From an uncultured Kordiimonas sp. (GTDB taxonomy: Bacteria; Pseudomonadota; Alphaproteobacteria; Sphingomonadales; Kordiimonadaceae): 64,000 nt of DNA. This document shows, piece after piece, positions 17,000-26,079 of the stretch. Location: NCBI GenBank assembly GCA_947503625.1, contig CANNEK010000002.1, positions 186,001 through 250,000 of the forward strand. Direction: 5' to 3'. Made by a program: the position numbers and the translations under genes. Positions within the stretch are counted from its first letter, which is position 1. The number at the start of each line of letters is the position of its first letter. The notes under the pieces are model-generated. The model was not told the origin of the DNA and made no database searches. It saw only the letters and a list, made by a program, of their open reading frames with translations.

Positions 17000-18091
17000 T
17001 TGACATTTGTAGTTATATTGTCGGCCCTTGTATTGTTGGCCGCGCCTTTGCTGGCGCGGGTGGTTCAGCGCGTGCCGTCACTAAAAGGCGGCATTGACGG
17101 GTTTGTTTTGATTACTGTGCTGGGCTTGATCATTCTGACACTGCTTCCGGAAGCACTACAGCACGGCGGACTTTGGGGCCTTGGGATCGCTTTCGTTGGT
17201 TTCATCCTGCCGTGGGCGTCCGAGTTTTTGTTCCATAAAACTGAAGAAATCACCCACCGGGTCGTGATGCTTGTTGCGACACTGGCCTTGATTATCCATG
17301 CCGCCAGCGACGGTGTTGTGCTGGCCTATGCGCGTGACAGCGTTCACGGGTCTTTTGTTGCGACCGGCATCCTGTTGCACCGTGTTGGTGTTGCAATTGC
17401 TGTGTGGTGGCTACTGCGCCCGATCCTGACAACCGTTGGCGGATTCGCCGTATTGGCCGCAATGGCGGTTATGACCATGGTAGCCTACTTTATGGTTCTG
17501 TTCGCGGGAGAATGGTACAATGTGCCGCTGGCCGGTTACTGGCAGGCCTTTGCCGCTGGTTCCCTGCTGCATGTGGTTATGCATCCGGTCGGTGACCACG
17601 ATCCGGCACCCAATGCGTCAACCGCGGTCTCCCATCGCATCGGCACTGCATGTGGCATACTGTTCGTGATCGCGCTGATTGGATCGCACTATTACGATCA
17701 CAGCCCCATGATCGTGAATGAAGCGGCGCATACGCACAACCTTCAGCATCTGATTGACCTGATGGCCCTCAGCGGAAGTCTTGTTGCACCCATTGCCCTG
17801 CTGCTAATCGCCGGTTTCGGGATTTACGGAAAAATGAATGCTAACTGGGCATGCGCCTACAAGCGATTGCAGTACATCGTGCCATGGACCATGGTGCTCT
17901 GGATCGTTACCGCGCTGTTTGCCATGCTATGGCCCGAGATGTTGCCGATTCCCGGCGTAGTCACAATCCTGTTCGTTATCTGGATGGCTATCATGGTGCC
18001 CGTGATGGTCCATACCGGTGCAAGAGCATTCTTCAGCACCATCTTCCCGACATCAATGGTACGGCACAACCATGTACATGGAACTCATTGA
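17000..18091 (+). CDS. Polytopic membrane protein resembling a divergent ZIP metal transporter
   Basis: A 363-residue protein with about 8-10 hydrophobic segments and hardly any soluble domain. Two adjacent helices carry IIHAASDGVVLA and GILLHRVGVAIA, which have the spacing of the paired metal-binding helices of ZIP transporters (HNxxDG and HExxE), but the second motif has lost the usual Glu. Further His residues lie in LLHVVMHPVGDHD and in the C-terminal RHNHVHGTH. Metal transport or sensing is an inference. The start is a TTG at 17000, which is uncertain. Single gene, convergent with the DJ-1 family gene. Confidence 0.6.
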   Translation: MTFVVILSALVLLAAPLLARVVQRVPSLKGGIDGFVLITVLGLIILTLLPEALQHGGLWGLGIAFVGFILPWASEFLFHKTEEITHRVVMLVATLALIIHAASDGVVLAYARDSVHGSFVATGILLHRVGVAIAVWWLLRPILTTVGGFAVLAAMAVMTMVAYFMVLFAGEWYNVPLAGYWQAFAAGSLLHVVMHPVGDHDPAPNASTAVSHRIGTACGILFVIALIGSHYYDHSPMIVNEAAHTHNLQHLIDLMALSGSLVAPIALLLIAGFGIYGKMNANWACAYKRLQYIVPWTMVLWIVTALFAMLWPEMLPIPGVVTILFVIWMAIMVPVMVHTGARAFFSTIFPTSMVRHNHVHGTH

Positions 18092-18099
18092 GTACCAGA

Positions 18100-18924
18100 T
18101 CAGGCTTCTTTGATCACCGACTGCACAAACCCCTCGAACATTGTTCCCAGCATTTCTATCTGATGATCCTTTGCTGTTGCCGGACTGCCTGCATTGAAAG
18201 GGGGGGCTGGTGCATATTCACACAACAGCTGGACTGTTTCAGCATAGTCCGGATTGCGAAACTGACCAACCATGGACAACCCAAAATCGAGACCTGCGCT
18301 GACGCCCGCGCCCGTTATACGATTGCGATCCATGACGACACGTTCTTCCTGCGGTGTAGCACCGAAACTTGGCAAGGCTCCCAGTGTTAACCAATGAGAG
18401 GTCGCTTTATACCCTTCAAGCAATCCCGCTTTCCCGAGCAAAAGCGAGCCGGTGCAGACGGACGTAATGTAATCGGCGCACGCACCCGCCGCCCCTAGAA
18501 ACTCGACAGTTTCAGGGTCCCTCAAGGCAGCAAGCGTGCCTGCGGTGCCACCGGGAGCAAAAATAACCGTCAATTCGCTTGGCAAGTCATCAAAAACCCG
18601 GTCCGGGATCAGGACAAGACCGGTATCGCTGGTGACAGGGTCACGGCTTTTTGCCACCATTTCCACCCTGGCACCCATGAGCGACGAAAACATATACTGC
18701 GGGCCTACAAGGTCCAGCGCCGTCATACCAGGGTACGCCAGCATGTATATATGCTCTGTGCCGGACCAAACTTCTGGCGCGTTACTCATATCATGCTGGT
18801 CCTGTGGGGCGGCGGCACCACTCTGACCGGATGCTCTCGCCACGGCGCTCGCCCCTCCTGTGCCTGCGAGCAGCGCACCGGCCAAAAGGCTCGTGAAAGA
18901 ACGTCGGTTGAAATCATGTGCCAT
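18100..18924 (-). CDS. DJ-1/PfpI family protein (isonitrile-hydratase-like), Tat signal
   Basis: A 274-residue protein of the DJ-1/PfpI superfamily. The nucleophile elbow is TSVCTGSLLLGKAG with Cys157, most like bacterial isonitrile hydratase InhA and AraC-type GATase1 domains. The N-terminus has NRRSFTSLLAGALLAG, a twin-arginine signal, so unlike InhA it is exported. The ATG at 18924 follows AGAGGA; a longer frame extending to 19425 would run over the divergent SDR gene and is not supported. The substrate is unknown. Confidence 0.82.
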   Translation of the reverse strand: MAHDFNRRSFTSLLAGALLAGTGGASAVARASGQSGAAAPQDQHDMSNAPEVWSGTEHIYMLAYPGMTALDLVGPQYMFSSLMGARVEMVAKSRDPVTSDTGLVLIPDRVFDDLPSELTVIFAPGGTAGTLAALRDPETVEFLGAAGACADYITSVCTGSLLLGKAGLLEGYKATSHWLTLGALPSFGATPQEERVVMDRNRITGAGVSAGLDFGLSMVGQFRNPDYAETVQLLCEYAPAPPFNAGSPATAKDHQIEMLGTMFEGFVQSVIKEA

Positions 18925-19119
18925 AAGCGATCCTCTTGGTTTCGTGGTGTATCCTGATGGGCAACGCTTCTTGTGACAACACGTAATAATGCCGCAGAAC
19001 TGACATAAAAACTCTCGTTTGTGCCAAAAACCGCACCCACACCGACAATCACATTTATGGTGATAAGACTTGCCTTCTTGCGACCATCGCGTTAGCCATC
19101 CGCCCCTGAAGGACAAGAC

Positions 19120-19872
19120 ATGCGATTTTCTGATAAAACCATTGTTGTTACCGGCGGCACGTCCGGATTGGGTGAAGCCATTGTCAAAGGTTTTGCATCT
19201 GAAGGGGCAGCAGTCTTTTTCTGCGGCCTCTTGGACGCTGAAGGCGCCCGGGTCGAAATGGAAACCGCCCCCCTGCCTGGCACTGCACATTATATCCAAG
19301 CCGATGTACGAAGCGATGAAGCAGTGGCAGCTTTTGTTCGGTTGGCGCATGGCCACAATGACACACTGCATGCCGCTGTGAACAATGCCGGTATCAGCCA
19401 TGCGGCAGCGCGGTTTGCCGACCATTCACTGGATACTGTCGAAGACATTGTGCGCACCAATATGATGGGGGTCTGGCATGGTATGCGCCATCAAATCCCG
19501 TTAATGCTGGAACATGGTGGCGCGATCATCAACATTGCCTCCATTCTCTCGCGTTCTGGAGCCGAGTGGATGGCACCATACGGCATGAGCAAACATGCCG
19601 TGGTTGGCATGAGCAAATCCGCTGCTCTGGATTATGCTGACCAGGGGTTGCGCATCAACACAGTGTCGCCGGGGCCCATGCAAACACCGATGTTTGACCG
19701 CGCGCTCGAAGACATTGGCGGAGACATGGAAAAGTTCGCCGGTGGCATCCCTAAAACCGGCCCGGCAGACCCGGCAGATGTAGCAAAAACCGTACTATAT
19801 CTGGCAAGCGACGAAGCAGCATCTGTAACCGGTGCCAACTTCATCGTTGATGGCGGCGTTTCAACAGGGTGA
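19120..19872 (+). CDS. Short-chain dehydrogenase/reductase
   Basis: Classical SDR of 250 residues. The cofactor-binding TGGTSGLG is at 11-18, the structural NNAG at 88-91, the catalytic Ser141 and the Tyr154-x3-Lys158 pair (YGMSK), and the C-terminal GANFIVDGG. It probably uses NAD(P)H to reduce or oxidise a secondary alcohol; the substrate cannot be read. Divergently arranged from the DJ-1 gene with 195 bp between them, so a shared control region is possible. Confidence 0.88.
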   Translation: MRFSDKTIVVTGGTSGLGEAIVKGFASEGAAVFFCGLLDAEGARVEMETAPLPGTAHYIQADVRSDEAVAAFVRLAHGHNDTLHAAVNNAGISHAAARFADHSLDTVEDIVRTNMMGVWHGMRHQIPLMLEHGGAIINIASILSRSGAEWMAPYGMSKHAVVGMSKSAALDYADQGLRINTVSPGPMQTPMFDRALEDIGGDMEKFAGGIPKTGPADPADVAKTVLYLASDEAASVTGANFIVDGGVSTG

Positions 19873-19974
19873 AATCTCAAAAACGCCCTATTTTCCGGTA
19901 TTTTAATGCCTGTCTGACGTGCTAGACTAGCTTGAAGCTCACCTGAAGTGTGAGCAATCGTGAGGAGGATCAGC

Positions 19975-21048
19975 ATGAATATGGTGACCGATTGGTTCCG
20001 GCGCACTTTTTCTGATGCACAGGTTGTGTTGCTGGTCGCTGTTCTGCTGATTGTCATTCTGATGATTACATTGTTTGGCAATATGCTGGCACCAGCCATT
20101 GCCGCGATGGTGATCGCTTTCCTGCTAGATGGGCCCATTGACTGGTTTACGCGCCGCGGCGCACGACCCATGGTGTCTTTCCTCAGCGTCTATATCGGGT
20201 TCATCCTGATTGCCCTGATTGTTCTCCTGGCGGTCATTCCGCCACTGGTGCGCCAGATCGCGCAGTTCATCAACGACACGCCGGCAATGGTGGACAGTGT
20301 TCAAAGAGCACTTCTGGCCCTGCAGGACCGGTTTCCAGATTTGATTGCGGAAGATCAGGTACGCTCCTGGTTTGCCAACATAGGAAACGAATTCGCCAAC
20401 ATCGGCCCACAGATACTGCAGTATTTCTCCGCCGGGGTCACGGGTGCCATTACACTCGTCGTTTATATGGTTCTCGTACCGGTCATGGTGTTTTTCTTCC
20501 TGAAAGACAAAGAAGCCATTCTTTCATGGATCGCCAACTTTTTGCCGCAAGACAGGACATTGCTGGAACAGGTCTGGCGCGAAGTGATAGAGCGCGCGGG
20601 CGACTACGCACGCGGCAAGGTATACGAAATACTGATTGTTGGCATCGTTTCCTTTATCGTGTTTCAGGCAATAGGTATTCCCTATGCAACGCTGTTGGCG
20701 GTAGCGACCGGATTAAGTGTCGTTATCCCGTATTTTGGTGCCGCAGTTGTTACGTTTCCGGTTGCCTTGGTTGCCTATTTTCATTGGGGACCAACCAGTG
20801 AAATGCTTGTTGCCGTTGTCGCCTATCTGATCATACAGGCTCTGGACGGCAACCTGCTTGCGCCGCTTCTGTTTTCCGAGGTTGTCAAACTTCATCCCAA
20901 TGCGATCATTCTGGCGATACTGGTGTTTGGCGGGCTATGGGGGCTATGGGGTGTGTTTTTCGCCATCCCGCTCGCAACAGTTGCAAATGCAGTGATCAGG
21001 GCCTGGCGGGCACGAACTGCTGCTCAGGATACTGCTGTCGCTGCATGA
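19975..21048 (+). CDS. AI-2E family transporter (PerM/TqsA type)
   Basis: Inner-membrane permease of 357 residues with the AI-2E (PF01594) layout: paired N-terminal TMs, a long amphipathic periplasmic segment (about 95-150), then further TMs with PVMVFFFLKD and DGNLLAPLLFSE, both typical of the family. Members export varied small molecules or act as Na+/H+ antiporters, so autoinducer transport should not be assumed. The ATG at 19975 was chosen because GAGGAGG lies seven bases before it. Confidence 0.85.
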   Translation: MNMVTDWFRRTFSDAQVVLLVAVLLIVILMITLFGNMLAPAIAAMVIAFLLDGPIDWFTRRGARPMVSFLSVYIGFILIALIVLLAVIPPLVRQIAQFINDTPAMVDSVQRALLALQDRFPDLIAEDQVRSWFANIGNEFANIGPQILQYFSAGVTGAITLVVYMVLVPVMVFFFLKDKEAILSWIANFLPQDRTLLEQVWREVIERAGDYARGKVYEILIVGIVSFIVFQAIGIPYATLLAVATGLSVVIPYFGAAVVTFPVALVAYFHWGPTSEMLVAVVAYLIIQALDGNLLAPLLFSEVVKLHPNAIILAILVFGGLWGLWGVFFAIPLATVANAVIRAWRARTAAQDTAVAA

Positions 21049-21124
21049 CATAAAATATCTTTTAATTTCATCATTTTCTGCATAGATTAACTCATTGATC
21101 AGTGCAGAGAGTGGTTGTTGTTTT

Positions 21125-21478
21125 ATGATTTTGGAATCGCGAAGCATCATTTTTTCCGATGAAGAATTGTTCGTTGCCTTAAGGCCAATTCTTGACGCGC
21201 GCGGTATGGCGGCTGACTTGCCGGTGCGAACCATCTCGGCACGCTCCAATGAAGACGGCGAGGTTTCTGCCACCATCGAAATGACAGACGGGTCAGACCC
21301 GGTTGTCGTGGAAAGCGGCGAACTGGGGCCCGCTGTACTAAATCATTGTATAGATCAGGGCATCCCTCTGCCGCGCGGCTCCTACAAGGAACTTGCCATT
21401 CGCGGAGACCATGTGGCGCTTATCGTGCGGCTTGAAACGGGATCGATTCAGTCCGAAGTGGACGAAGACGAAGAATAG
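21125..21478 (+). CDS. Conserved hypothetical protein
   Basis: A 117-residue soluble acidic protein with no signal or TM. It starts MILESRSIIFSDEELFVAL and ends in an acidic tail EVDEDEE. Alternating strand and helix segments suggest a small alpha/beta fold; I recognise no motif. The ATG at 21125 was preferred over 21095, whose first ten residues look non-coding. A 76-bp gap separates it from the AI-2E gene. Confidence 0.6.
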   Translation: MILESRSIIFSDEELFVALRPILDARGMAADLPVRTISARSNEDGEVSATIEMTDGSDPVVVESGELGPAVLNHCIDQGIPLPRGSYKELAIRGDHVALIVRLETGSIQSEVDEDEE

Positions 21479-21594
21479 GCCTTCTTGCACTGCCCACCGC
21501 ATGCTTGCTTCCTTTTATCCTATAGTGTTTGACGCGTTATAGCGCCCTGCACGTAAAGTGCCGTGATTGTCGAAAACAAGGCAACGAGGATCAA

Positions 21595-22533
21595 ATGAAG
21601 ACCACCCTGACCACTCTGTTGGTTTTGTTCGCCAACTTCACTGTGTCTGCACAAACCATTGAAGAGAAATCATTCACCTATCCGTATGATGTCAAAGTCT
21701 TTGACCTGCCAACGGCAAGCAATGGCATTGACTATCGGCTGTATGTGAGGTTGCCGCTTCGGCCACCATCTGAAGGCGAGAAATCATCCAGCTTCTATTT
21801 CCTTGATGCGCTGGCAAACATGACACCTGCTGCCGCCATGAGCTATAACTACGAGTATTTCAACTATATTCCTTCTGCCTACTTCATTGGCATAGGCTAT
21901 CAAAACGAGGACGATGGTGCCTGGTCGGAAAAAAACCGTACCCGGGATTATACACCAACAGCCTTCACGCCGCCCAAAGGCCATTTTTTGGAAAACAGTC
22001 CACAAGACTGGCAAGGATCAGGCGGTGCAAAGGCATTTTTTGACGTGGTTCAAAGCGAGATCATTCCCTTCATTGAGCAGCGCTTTGATGTGGACAGCAC
22101 CGACCGCGTCCTTATCGGCAAGTCAACCAGCGGTCTGGGCGCAACATATGCACTTCTGAATCGGCCGGCCCTGTTCAATCGCTATGTGATCATAAGCCCG
22201 GCGATCTGGTGGGACGACTGGACGAACCCACGTGAAGAACGATGGATCATGAGGGCTGCGCGCGAAACGGCAAAGACAGAATATCCCGCAGAAACAAGAG
22301 TGTATTTCGCGGTCGGTGAGGCTGAAGAAAGACTGGACCTTGTTACCGATCTTTACGTTCTGGCAAACAGCCTTCGCAAAAGGCGGAATTCAAACCTCAA
22401 AGTCAATCTGGAAGTTCTGGCCGGGGAACAACATGAAGGTGTTTTTCCCGCCGCTTTTATGAGAGGTATTGTGGGTGTCTACGCACAGGAACCGGACCGG
22501 AAGCCATCTTCCAGCCCGCTCACATGGAAATAG
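21595..22533 (+). CDS. Exported esterase of the esterase D/IroE family
   Basis: Alpha/beta hydrolase of 312 residues with a cleaved signal peptide (1-20, ending VSAQ). The nucleophile elbow is GKSTSG with Ser177, a variant of the usual GxSxGG; a GEQHEGVF segment near the C-terminus supplies the likely catalytic His. The family includes S-formylglutathione hydrolases and siderophore-trilactone esterases such as IroE; the exported location fits the latter or a general carboxylesterase. The start at 21595 gives a proper signal peptide and follows GAGGA. Confidence 0.78.
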   Translation: MKTTLTTLLVLFANFTVSAQTIEEKSFTYPYDVKVFDLPTASNGIDYRLYVRLPLRPPSEGEKSSSFYFLDALANMTPAAAMSYNYEYFNYIPSAYFIGIGYQNEDDGAWSEKNRTRDYTPTAFTPPKGHFLENSPQDWQGSGGAKAFFDVVQSEIIPFIEQRFDVDSTDRVLIGKSTSGLGATYALLNRPALFNRYVIISPAIWWDDWTNPREERWIMRAARETAKTEYPAETRVYFAVGEAEERLDLVTDLYVLANSLRKRRNSNLKVNLEVLAGEQHEGVFPAAFMRGIVGVYAQEPDRKPSSSPLTWK

Positions 22534-22579
22534 ACGAGAAGCCGGGAACATGATTTCGCTCGCGGCTCTCGAGCAATGG

Positions 22580-23494
22580 CTATTCCGGCAGGAAGTCCGG
22601 GACGGACAGATATCTCTCACCCGTATCGTAACAGAAACCCAATACCCGTTGACCAGCAGTTTTCCCCTGCAGGTGCTGACTTATGGCAGCCAGCGTGCCT
22701 CCGGATGAAATACCAATCAGCATGCCTTCTTCGCGTGCGGCCCGGCGGGCCATCTCCTTGGCGTCTGCAGGATCGACCTGAATAACACCACTCAGAAGTG
22801 ACACATCCATCACGTCCGGTACAAAACCGGCCCCGATACCCTGAATAGGATGTGGCCCGGGATCGCCGCCTGAAAGCACAGGCGACAGTGTGGGTTCAAC
22901 AGCGTAGGTCTCAAAGTCAGGCCAGGCTTCTTTCAAAACCTCAGCACATCCGGTTATATGCCCGCCTGTGCCAACGCCTGTTATCATGCAATCAAGGCCC
23001 TCCGGGAAGTCAGCTAGAATTTCCTGTGATGTGGTCTGGCGGTGCACTGCCACATTTGCCGGATTGGCAAATTGCTGCGGCATCCATGCGCCGGGGGTTT
23101 CCTCGGCCAGTTCGCTGGCTTTCGCAAGAGCGCCTTTCATGCCCAGTTCCTTTGCCGTCAGCACAAACTCGGCACCATATGCCAGCATAATGCGCCGACG
23201 CTCAATCGACATGCTTTCAGGCATCACAAGAATAAGGCGATAGCCCTTCACCGCCGCGACCATGGCGAGGCCGATGCCGGTGTTACCCGACGTTGGTTCA
23301 ATAATCACGCCGCCTTTGGCCAGAGAGCCATCAGCTTCGGCCGTTTCAATCATGGCCAGCGCGATACGGTCTTTTATTGACCCTCCCGGATTGGTTCTTT
23401 CCTGCTTCAGCCAAACCTCATGGTCCGGGAACAGGCGAGAGAGGAGCACATGTGGTGTGTTGCCAATGGTTTCCAGGATGGTTGATGCTTTCAT
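22580..23494 (-). CDS. cysK: Cysteine synthase A (O-acetylserine sulfhydrylase)
   Basis: PLP enzyme making L-cysteine from O-acetylserine and sulfide. The PLP lysine is Lys41 in NPGGSIKDR; the phosphate loop TSGNTG is at 68-73; [10 protein letters not shown] and GISSGGT complete the fold. Length is 304 residues. The ATG at 23494 matches the family N-terminus; an open frame continues upstream to 23782 but has no family likeness. It lies 100 bp downstream of cysE on the same strand, giving a complete two-step cysteine pathway. Confidence 0.95.
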   Translation of the reverse strand: MKASTILETIGNTPHVLLSRLFPDHEVWLKQERTNPGGSIKDRIALAMIETAEADGSLAKGGVIIEPTSGNTGIGLAMVAAVKGYRLILVMPESMSIERRRIMLAYGAEFVLTAKELGMKGALAKASELAEETPGAWMPQQFANPANVAVHRQTTSQEILADFPEGLDCMITGVGTGGHITGCAEVLKEAWPDFETYAVEPTLSPVLSGGDPGPHPIQGIGAGFVPDVMDVSLLSGVIQVDPADAKEMARRAAREEGMLIGISSGGTLAAISQHLQGKTAGQRVLGFCYDTGERYLSVPDFLPE

Positions 23495-23594
23495 GGTAAA
23501 TTCTCTCAAAAATTGGTTCACGCGGTGAGGGTTGCGCCGAACTCTACACCGGATCGACACGTGCGGAAAAGGGGTTCCATGCAGAGTTGTGTCG

Positions 23595-24464
23595 TTAACT
23601 GCCGCCGGTAGCTTGCTGACGCGCCTGAATCGGAATAATTTCGTCAGTATCCGCCGGTTTGAACATAACCCGCGACCATGCGGGAATAGACCGCGTAACC
23701 CAGACATTACCACCAACAACGGAGTTCCGGCCCACAAGAGTTTCACCGCCGAGGATGGTCGCTCCCGCATAAATAACAACATTGTCTTCTATGGTTGGAT
23801 GGCGTTTCTTCGCGCGATGCTCGCGGTCAACCCGAAGGGCACCAAGTGTAACACCCTGATAGATTTTGACATTGTCACCGATAACAGTCGTTTCGCCAAT
23901 AACAACGCCTGTGCCATGGTCAATAAACAATGATCGCCCGATGCTGGCACCCGGATGGATATCAATACCGGTTTTCTGATGCGCATACTCGCAGATCATC
24001 CGCGGCAGTAACGGCACTTCGCGTTTGTAGAGCGCATGGGCAATCCGGTAGGCAACGACGGCGAAAAATCCCGGGTAACAAAGGATAACCTCTTCCACCG
24101 ATTGCGCCGCGGGGTCTCCTTCAAAAAGCGCAGCCGCATCTTCATGGGCATGATCGGCAATTGCAGGCAAATCCGACAAGAAGCCCTTGACCAGCATCTT
24201 GGTACAGCCCACATCCTTGCCCTCACACAAAGGCTCTACGAGATTATGAAATTCAGTTTCCAGTGCAGATAGCTGCTCTTCAAGGCTCGAGAAATCGTCA
24301 TTCGCCAACGCATGATGCGGGAACAATACCCCAATGGTTTGCTTGAGAAGCGCGCCGATTTTGATGAGCGACAGACCAGACAGCATGCCATACTTCTGAT
24401 GGTGACTGCGCAACTGTTCTGCGACATGCTCTAGACTGGACGGACTTTCAGATATCTGCGCCAT
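23595..24464 (-). CDS. cysE: Serine O-acetyltransferase
   Basis: Acetylates L-serine with acetyl-CoA, the committed step to cysteine. The C-terminal half is a left-handed beta-helix with hexapeptide repeats ([40 protein letters not shown]) holding the catalytic His. The helical N-terminal domain is long, as in the EpsC/plant-type subgroup. 289 residues. The ATG at 24464 follows AGGGAG. Cotranscribed with cysK. Confidence 0.95.
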   Translation of the reverse strand: MAQISESPSSLEHVAEQLRSHHQKYGMLSGLSLIKIGALLKQTIGVLFPHHALANDDFSSLEEQLSALETEFHNLVEPLCEGKDVGCTKMLVKGFLSDLPAIADHAHEDAAALFEGDPAAQSVEEVILCYPGFFAVVAYRIAHALYKREVPLLPRMICEYAHQKTGIDIHPGASIGRSLFIDHGTGVVIGETTVIGDNVKIYQGVTLGALRVDREHRAKKRHPTIEDNVVIYAGATILGGETLVGRNSVVGGNVWVTRSIPAWSRVMFKPADTDEIIPIQARQQATGGS

Positions 24465-24584
24465 GTGCGCTCTCCCTGCTGTCCTATATAGTTTAAGAGG
24501 CATTCGATTAACTACAAGCCCCGGCAGCACGAGATTTTCTTCACGTTTTCGGGAGAAAACTAATCTGAAGTAAACCGGAAGTGA

Positions 24585-25352
24585 TTATTTGGCCCGCATA
24601 TCCGCATTGTCAGGCAACAAGTCTTCATAGCCAGCCTCCCGAACAAGTTCGTTGCTTTTCACAACCACTTCTTCGTGCAACCGCGCCATAAATTCCTCTT
24701 TGGAAAGGCCGGAAGGAAACGGCTCACCAATCTGAAACACTGCCTTGCCAGCACGGTGCCAAAAACCCCGTGTCCAGAAGAGCCCCGTGTTTGTGGCAAC
24801 CGGATACACTTTCAAACCAGCATCTTTATACAGATAATAGGCACCACTTTTCAGTGGCTTGCTTTTGCCAATCGCAACACGTGTTGCTTGCGGGTAAACA
24901 ATCAGAGGCCTGCCCTTCTCTACAACGTGTTCAGCAACCTCCTGCATTCCGCGGTGCGCCTTTTTTGACTGGCGATCAATCCGGATGATATTGGCCTTCT
25001 TGAGGATCGAGCCGATGAACGGAATATTGAACAGTTCTTTTTTAGCAAGTGCCGTCACGTCGCCCCTGAGCACGTATGTGAGGATCGGGTCCATATTGCT
25101 CTGGTGTGCCGCCGCGATAATCAGGGCTCCTTTTGCCGGCAACCGTTCCCGAAAGCGATGTTCGTAGCGAATGCCAGAACAAATACGCGCGACCCACAAG
25201 GAGCCGACGCAGTACCAACCTATCCCGCGGCGCACCGGCCCTTCGGTGCGGGCAAAACACATTGGGGCAACAATCAAGCCACAAAACAACAGGGTATACG
25301 GATAAAATACGATGTTGAAAAACAGCGATCGAATGCGGTCAGTCAGTTTCAT
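24585..25352 (-). CDS. plsC: 1-acyl-sn-glycerol-3-phosphate acyltransferase
   Basis: Makes phosphatidic acid from lysophosphatidic acid at the inner membrane. The acyltransferase HX4D motif is HQSNMD (83-88). The third motif reads YPQATR where most members have FPEGTR. N-terminal hydrophobic segments occupy about 12-35. 255 residues, normal for PlsC. Single gene. Confidence 0.88.
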   Translation of the reverse strand: MKLTDRIRSLFFNIVFYPYTLLFCGLIVAPMCFARTEGPVRRGIGWYCVGSLWVARICSGIRYEHRFRERLPAKGALIIAAAHQSNMDPILTYVLRGDVTALAKKELFNIPFIGSILKKANIIRIDRQSKKAHRGMQEVAEHVVEKGRPLIVYPQATRVAIGKSKPLKSGAYYLYKDAGLKVYPVATNTGLFWTRGFWHRAGKAVFQIGEPFPSGLSKEEFMARLHEEVVVKSNELVREAGYEDLLPDNADMRAK

Positions 25353-25495
25353 GCCATGCCCTATTTGTCGAGAACCGTTGTCCGGTCCGTTTGTGCAAAC
25401 CCAATATGCCTGCGTGAAATGCCATCAATAGCTGCTTGGACACAAGTTAAAAATCCGCTAGCCTTAGGTATCAATATGAACAAGGTATATAGTTT

Positions 25496-25837
25496 ATGAC
25501 AGATCAGGACAAACGCGGCGATGACAGGCTACCCGTTTTGTGGACAGGCAAGCTCACCACAGATGACGACCGGGAGTTTGAGTGCAAAGTGCGCGACATA
25601 TCACTTGCCGGAACGCTGATCTCGACAAACGCTGTTATCGACATGGGCGAACGCCTGCTGCTTGAAATTGAAGAACTGGGCGAATTTGCCGTGGAGGTGA
25701 AATGGTCAGGTTCAGAACAACTCGGGCTGCTGATTCTGGCCGGACCAGACCTGGAGTTGAAGAAATTTGCAGAAGGGTCGGGCGGCGAAACATCGAAGAA
25801 GCCCGTAGCAATTGAAGGCGATCCATTGGCGAGCTGA
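25496..25837 (+). CDS. PilZ-domain protein
   Basis: A 113-residue stand-alone PilZ domain. The c-di-GMP-binding pattern is seen as an N-terminal Arg cluster (KRGDDR, 6-11) and DISLAGT (the D/NxSxxG motif) about 25 residues later. It should act as a cytosolic c-di-GMP effector. No target gene is adjacent; chemotaxis and exopolysaccharide genes further along the window are the sort of processes such proteins control. The polar C-terminal tail is likely disordered. Confidence 0.82.
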   Translation: MTDQDKRGDDRLPVLWTGKLTTDDDREFECKVRDISLAGTLISTNAVIDMGERLLLEIEELGEFAVEVKWSGSEQLGLLILAGPDLELKKFAEGSGGETSKKPVAIEGDPLAS

Positions 25838-25881
25838 AAAGACTCGTTGCACGATCAAAAGCGGCCGGGGCAGAGACTGCT

Positions 25882-26016
25882 TCAGCTAGCAACGTGCCGA
25901 ACCAGCAGGAAAACGGCCAGAATGGCGATTGGCGCTAATGCCGCTTCATAGATTTCCCGGCCTGCCAGAAAACCGGCTTTCTCGCCGTCTTTCAGGAAAA
26001 CTGTGTCAGACAACAA
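25882..26016 (-). CDS. Possible 44-residue membrane peptide
   Basis: Short frame from a TTG at 26016 to a TGA at 25882. It holds a polar part (FLKDGEKAGFLAGREIYEAA) and a hydrophobic run (LAPIAILAVFLLV) ending RHVAS, which would make a single-pass peptide. There is no convincing ribosome site and the start codon is poor, so it may be chance or the tail of a decayed gene. The rest of the 242-bp gap between the PilZ and beta-barrel genes shows nothing else. Confidence 0.25.
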   Translation of the reverse strand: MLSDTVFLKDGEKAGFLAGREIYEAALAPIAILAVFLLVRHVAS

Positions 26017-26079
26017 AATCTAGCGCCAAGACATTTTTTTTGCTGGTATGATGGCTTACGGGAGATTTTAACGCCAGCC

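Noticed and set aside
18925-19425. N-terminal extension of the DJ-1 gene to 441 residues
   Set aside because: It would overlap the divergent SDR gene by about 300 bp and place the twin-arginine signal in the middle of the protein. The ATG at 18924 has a ribosome site.
23495-23782. Upstream extension of cysK to 400 residues
   Set aside because: The extra N-terminus has no likeness to cysteine synthases and covers the cysE-cysK spacer.
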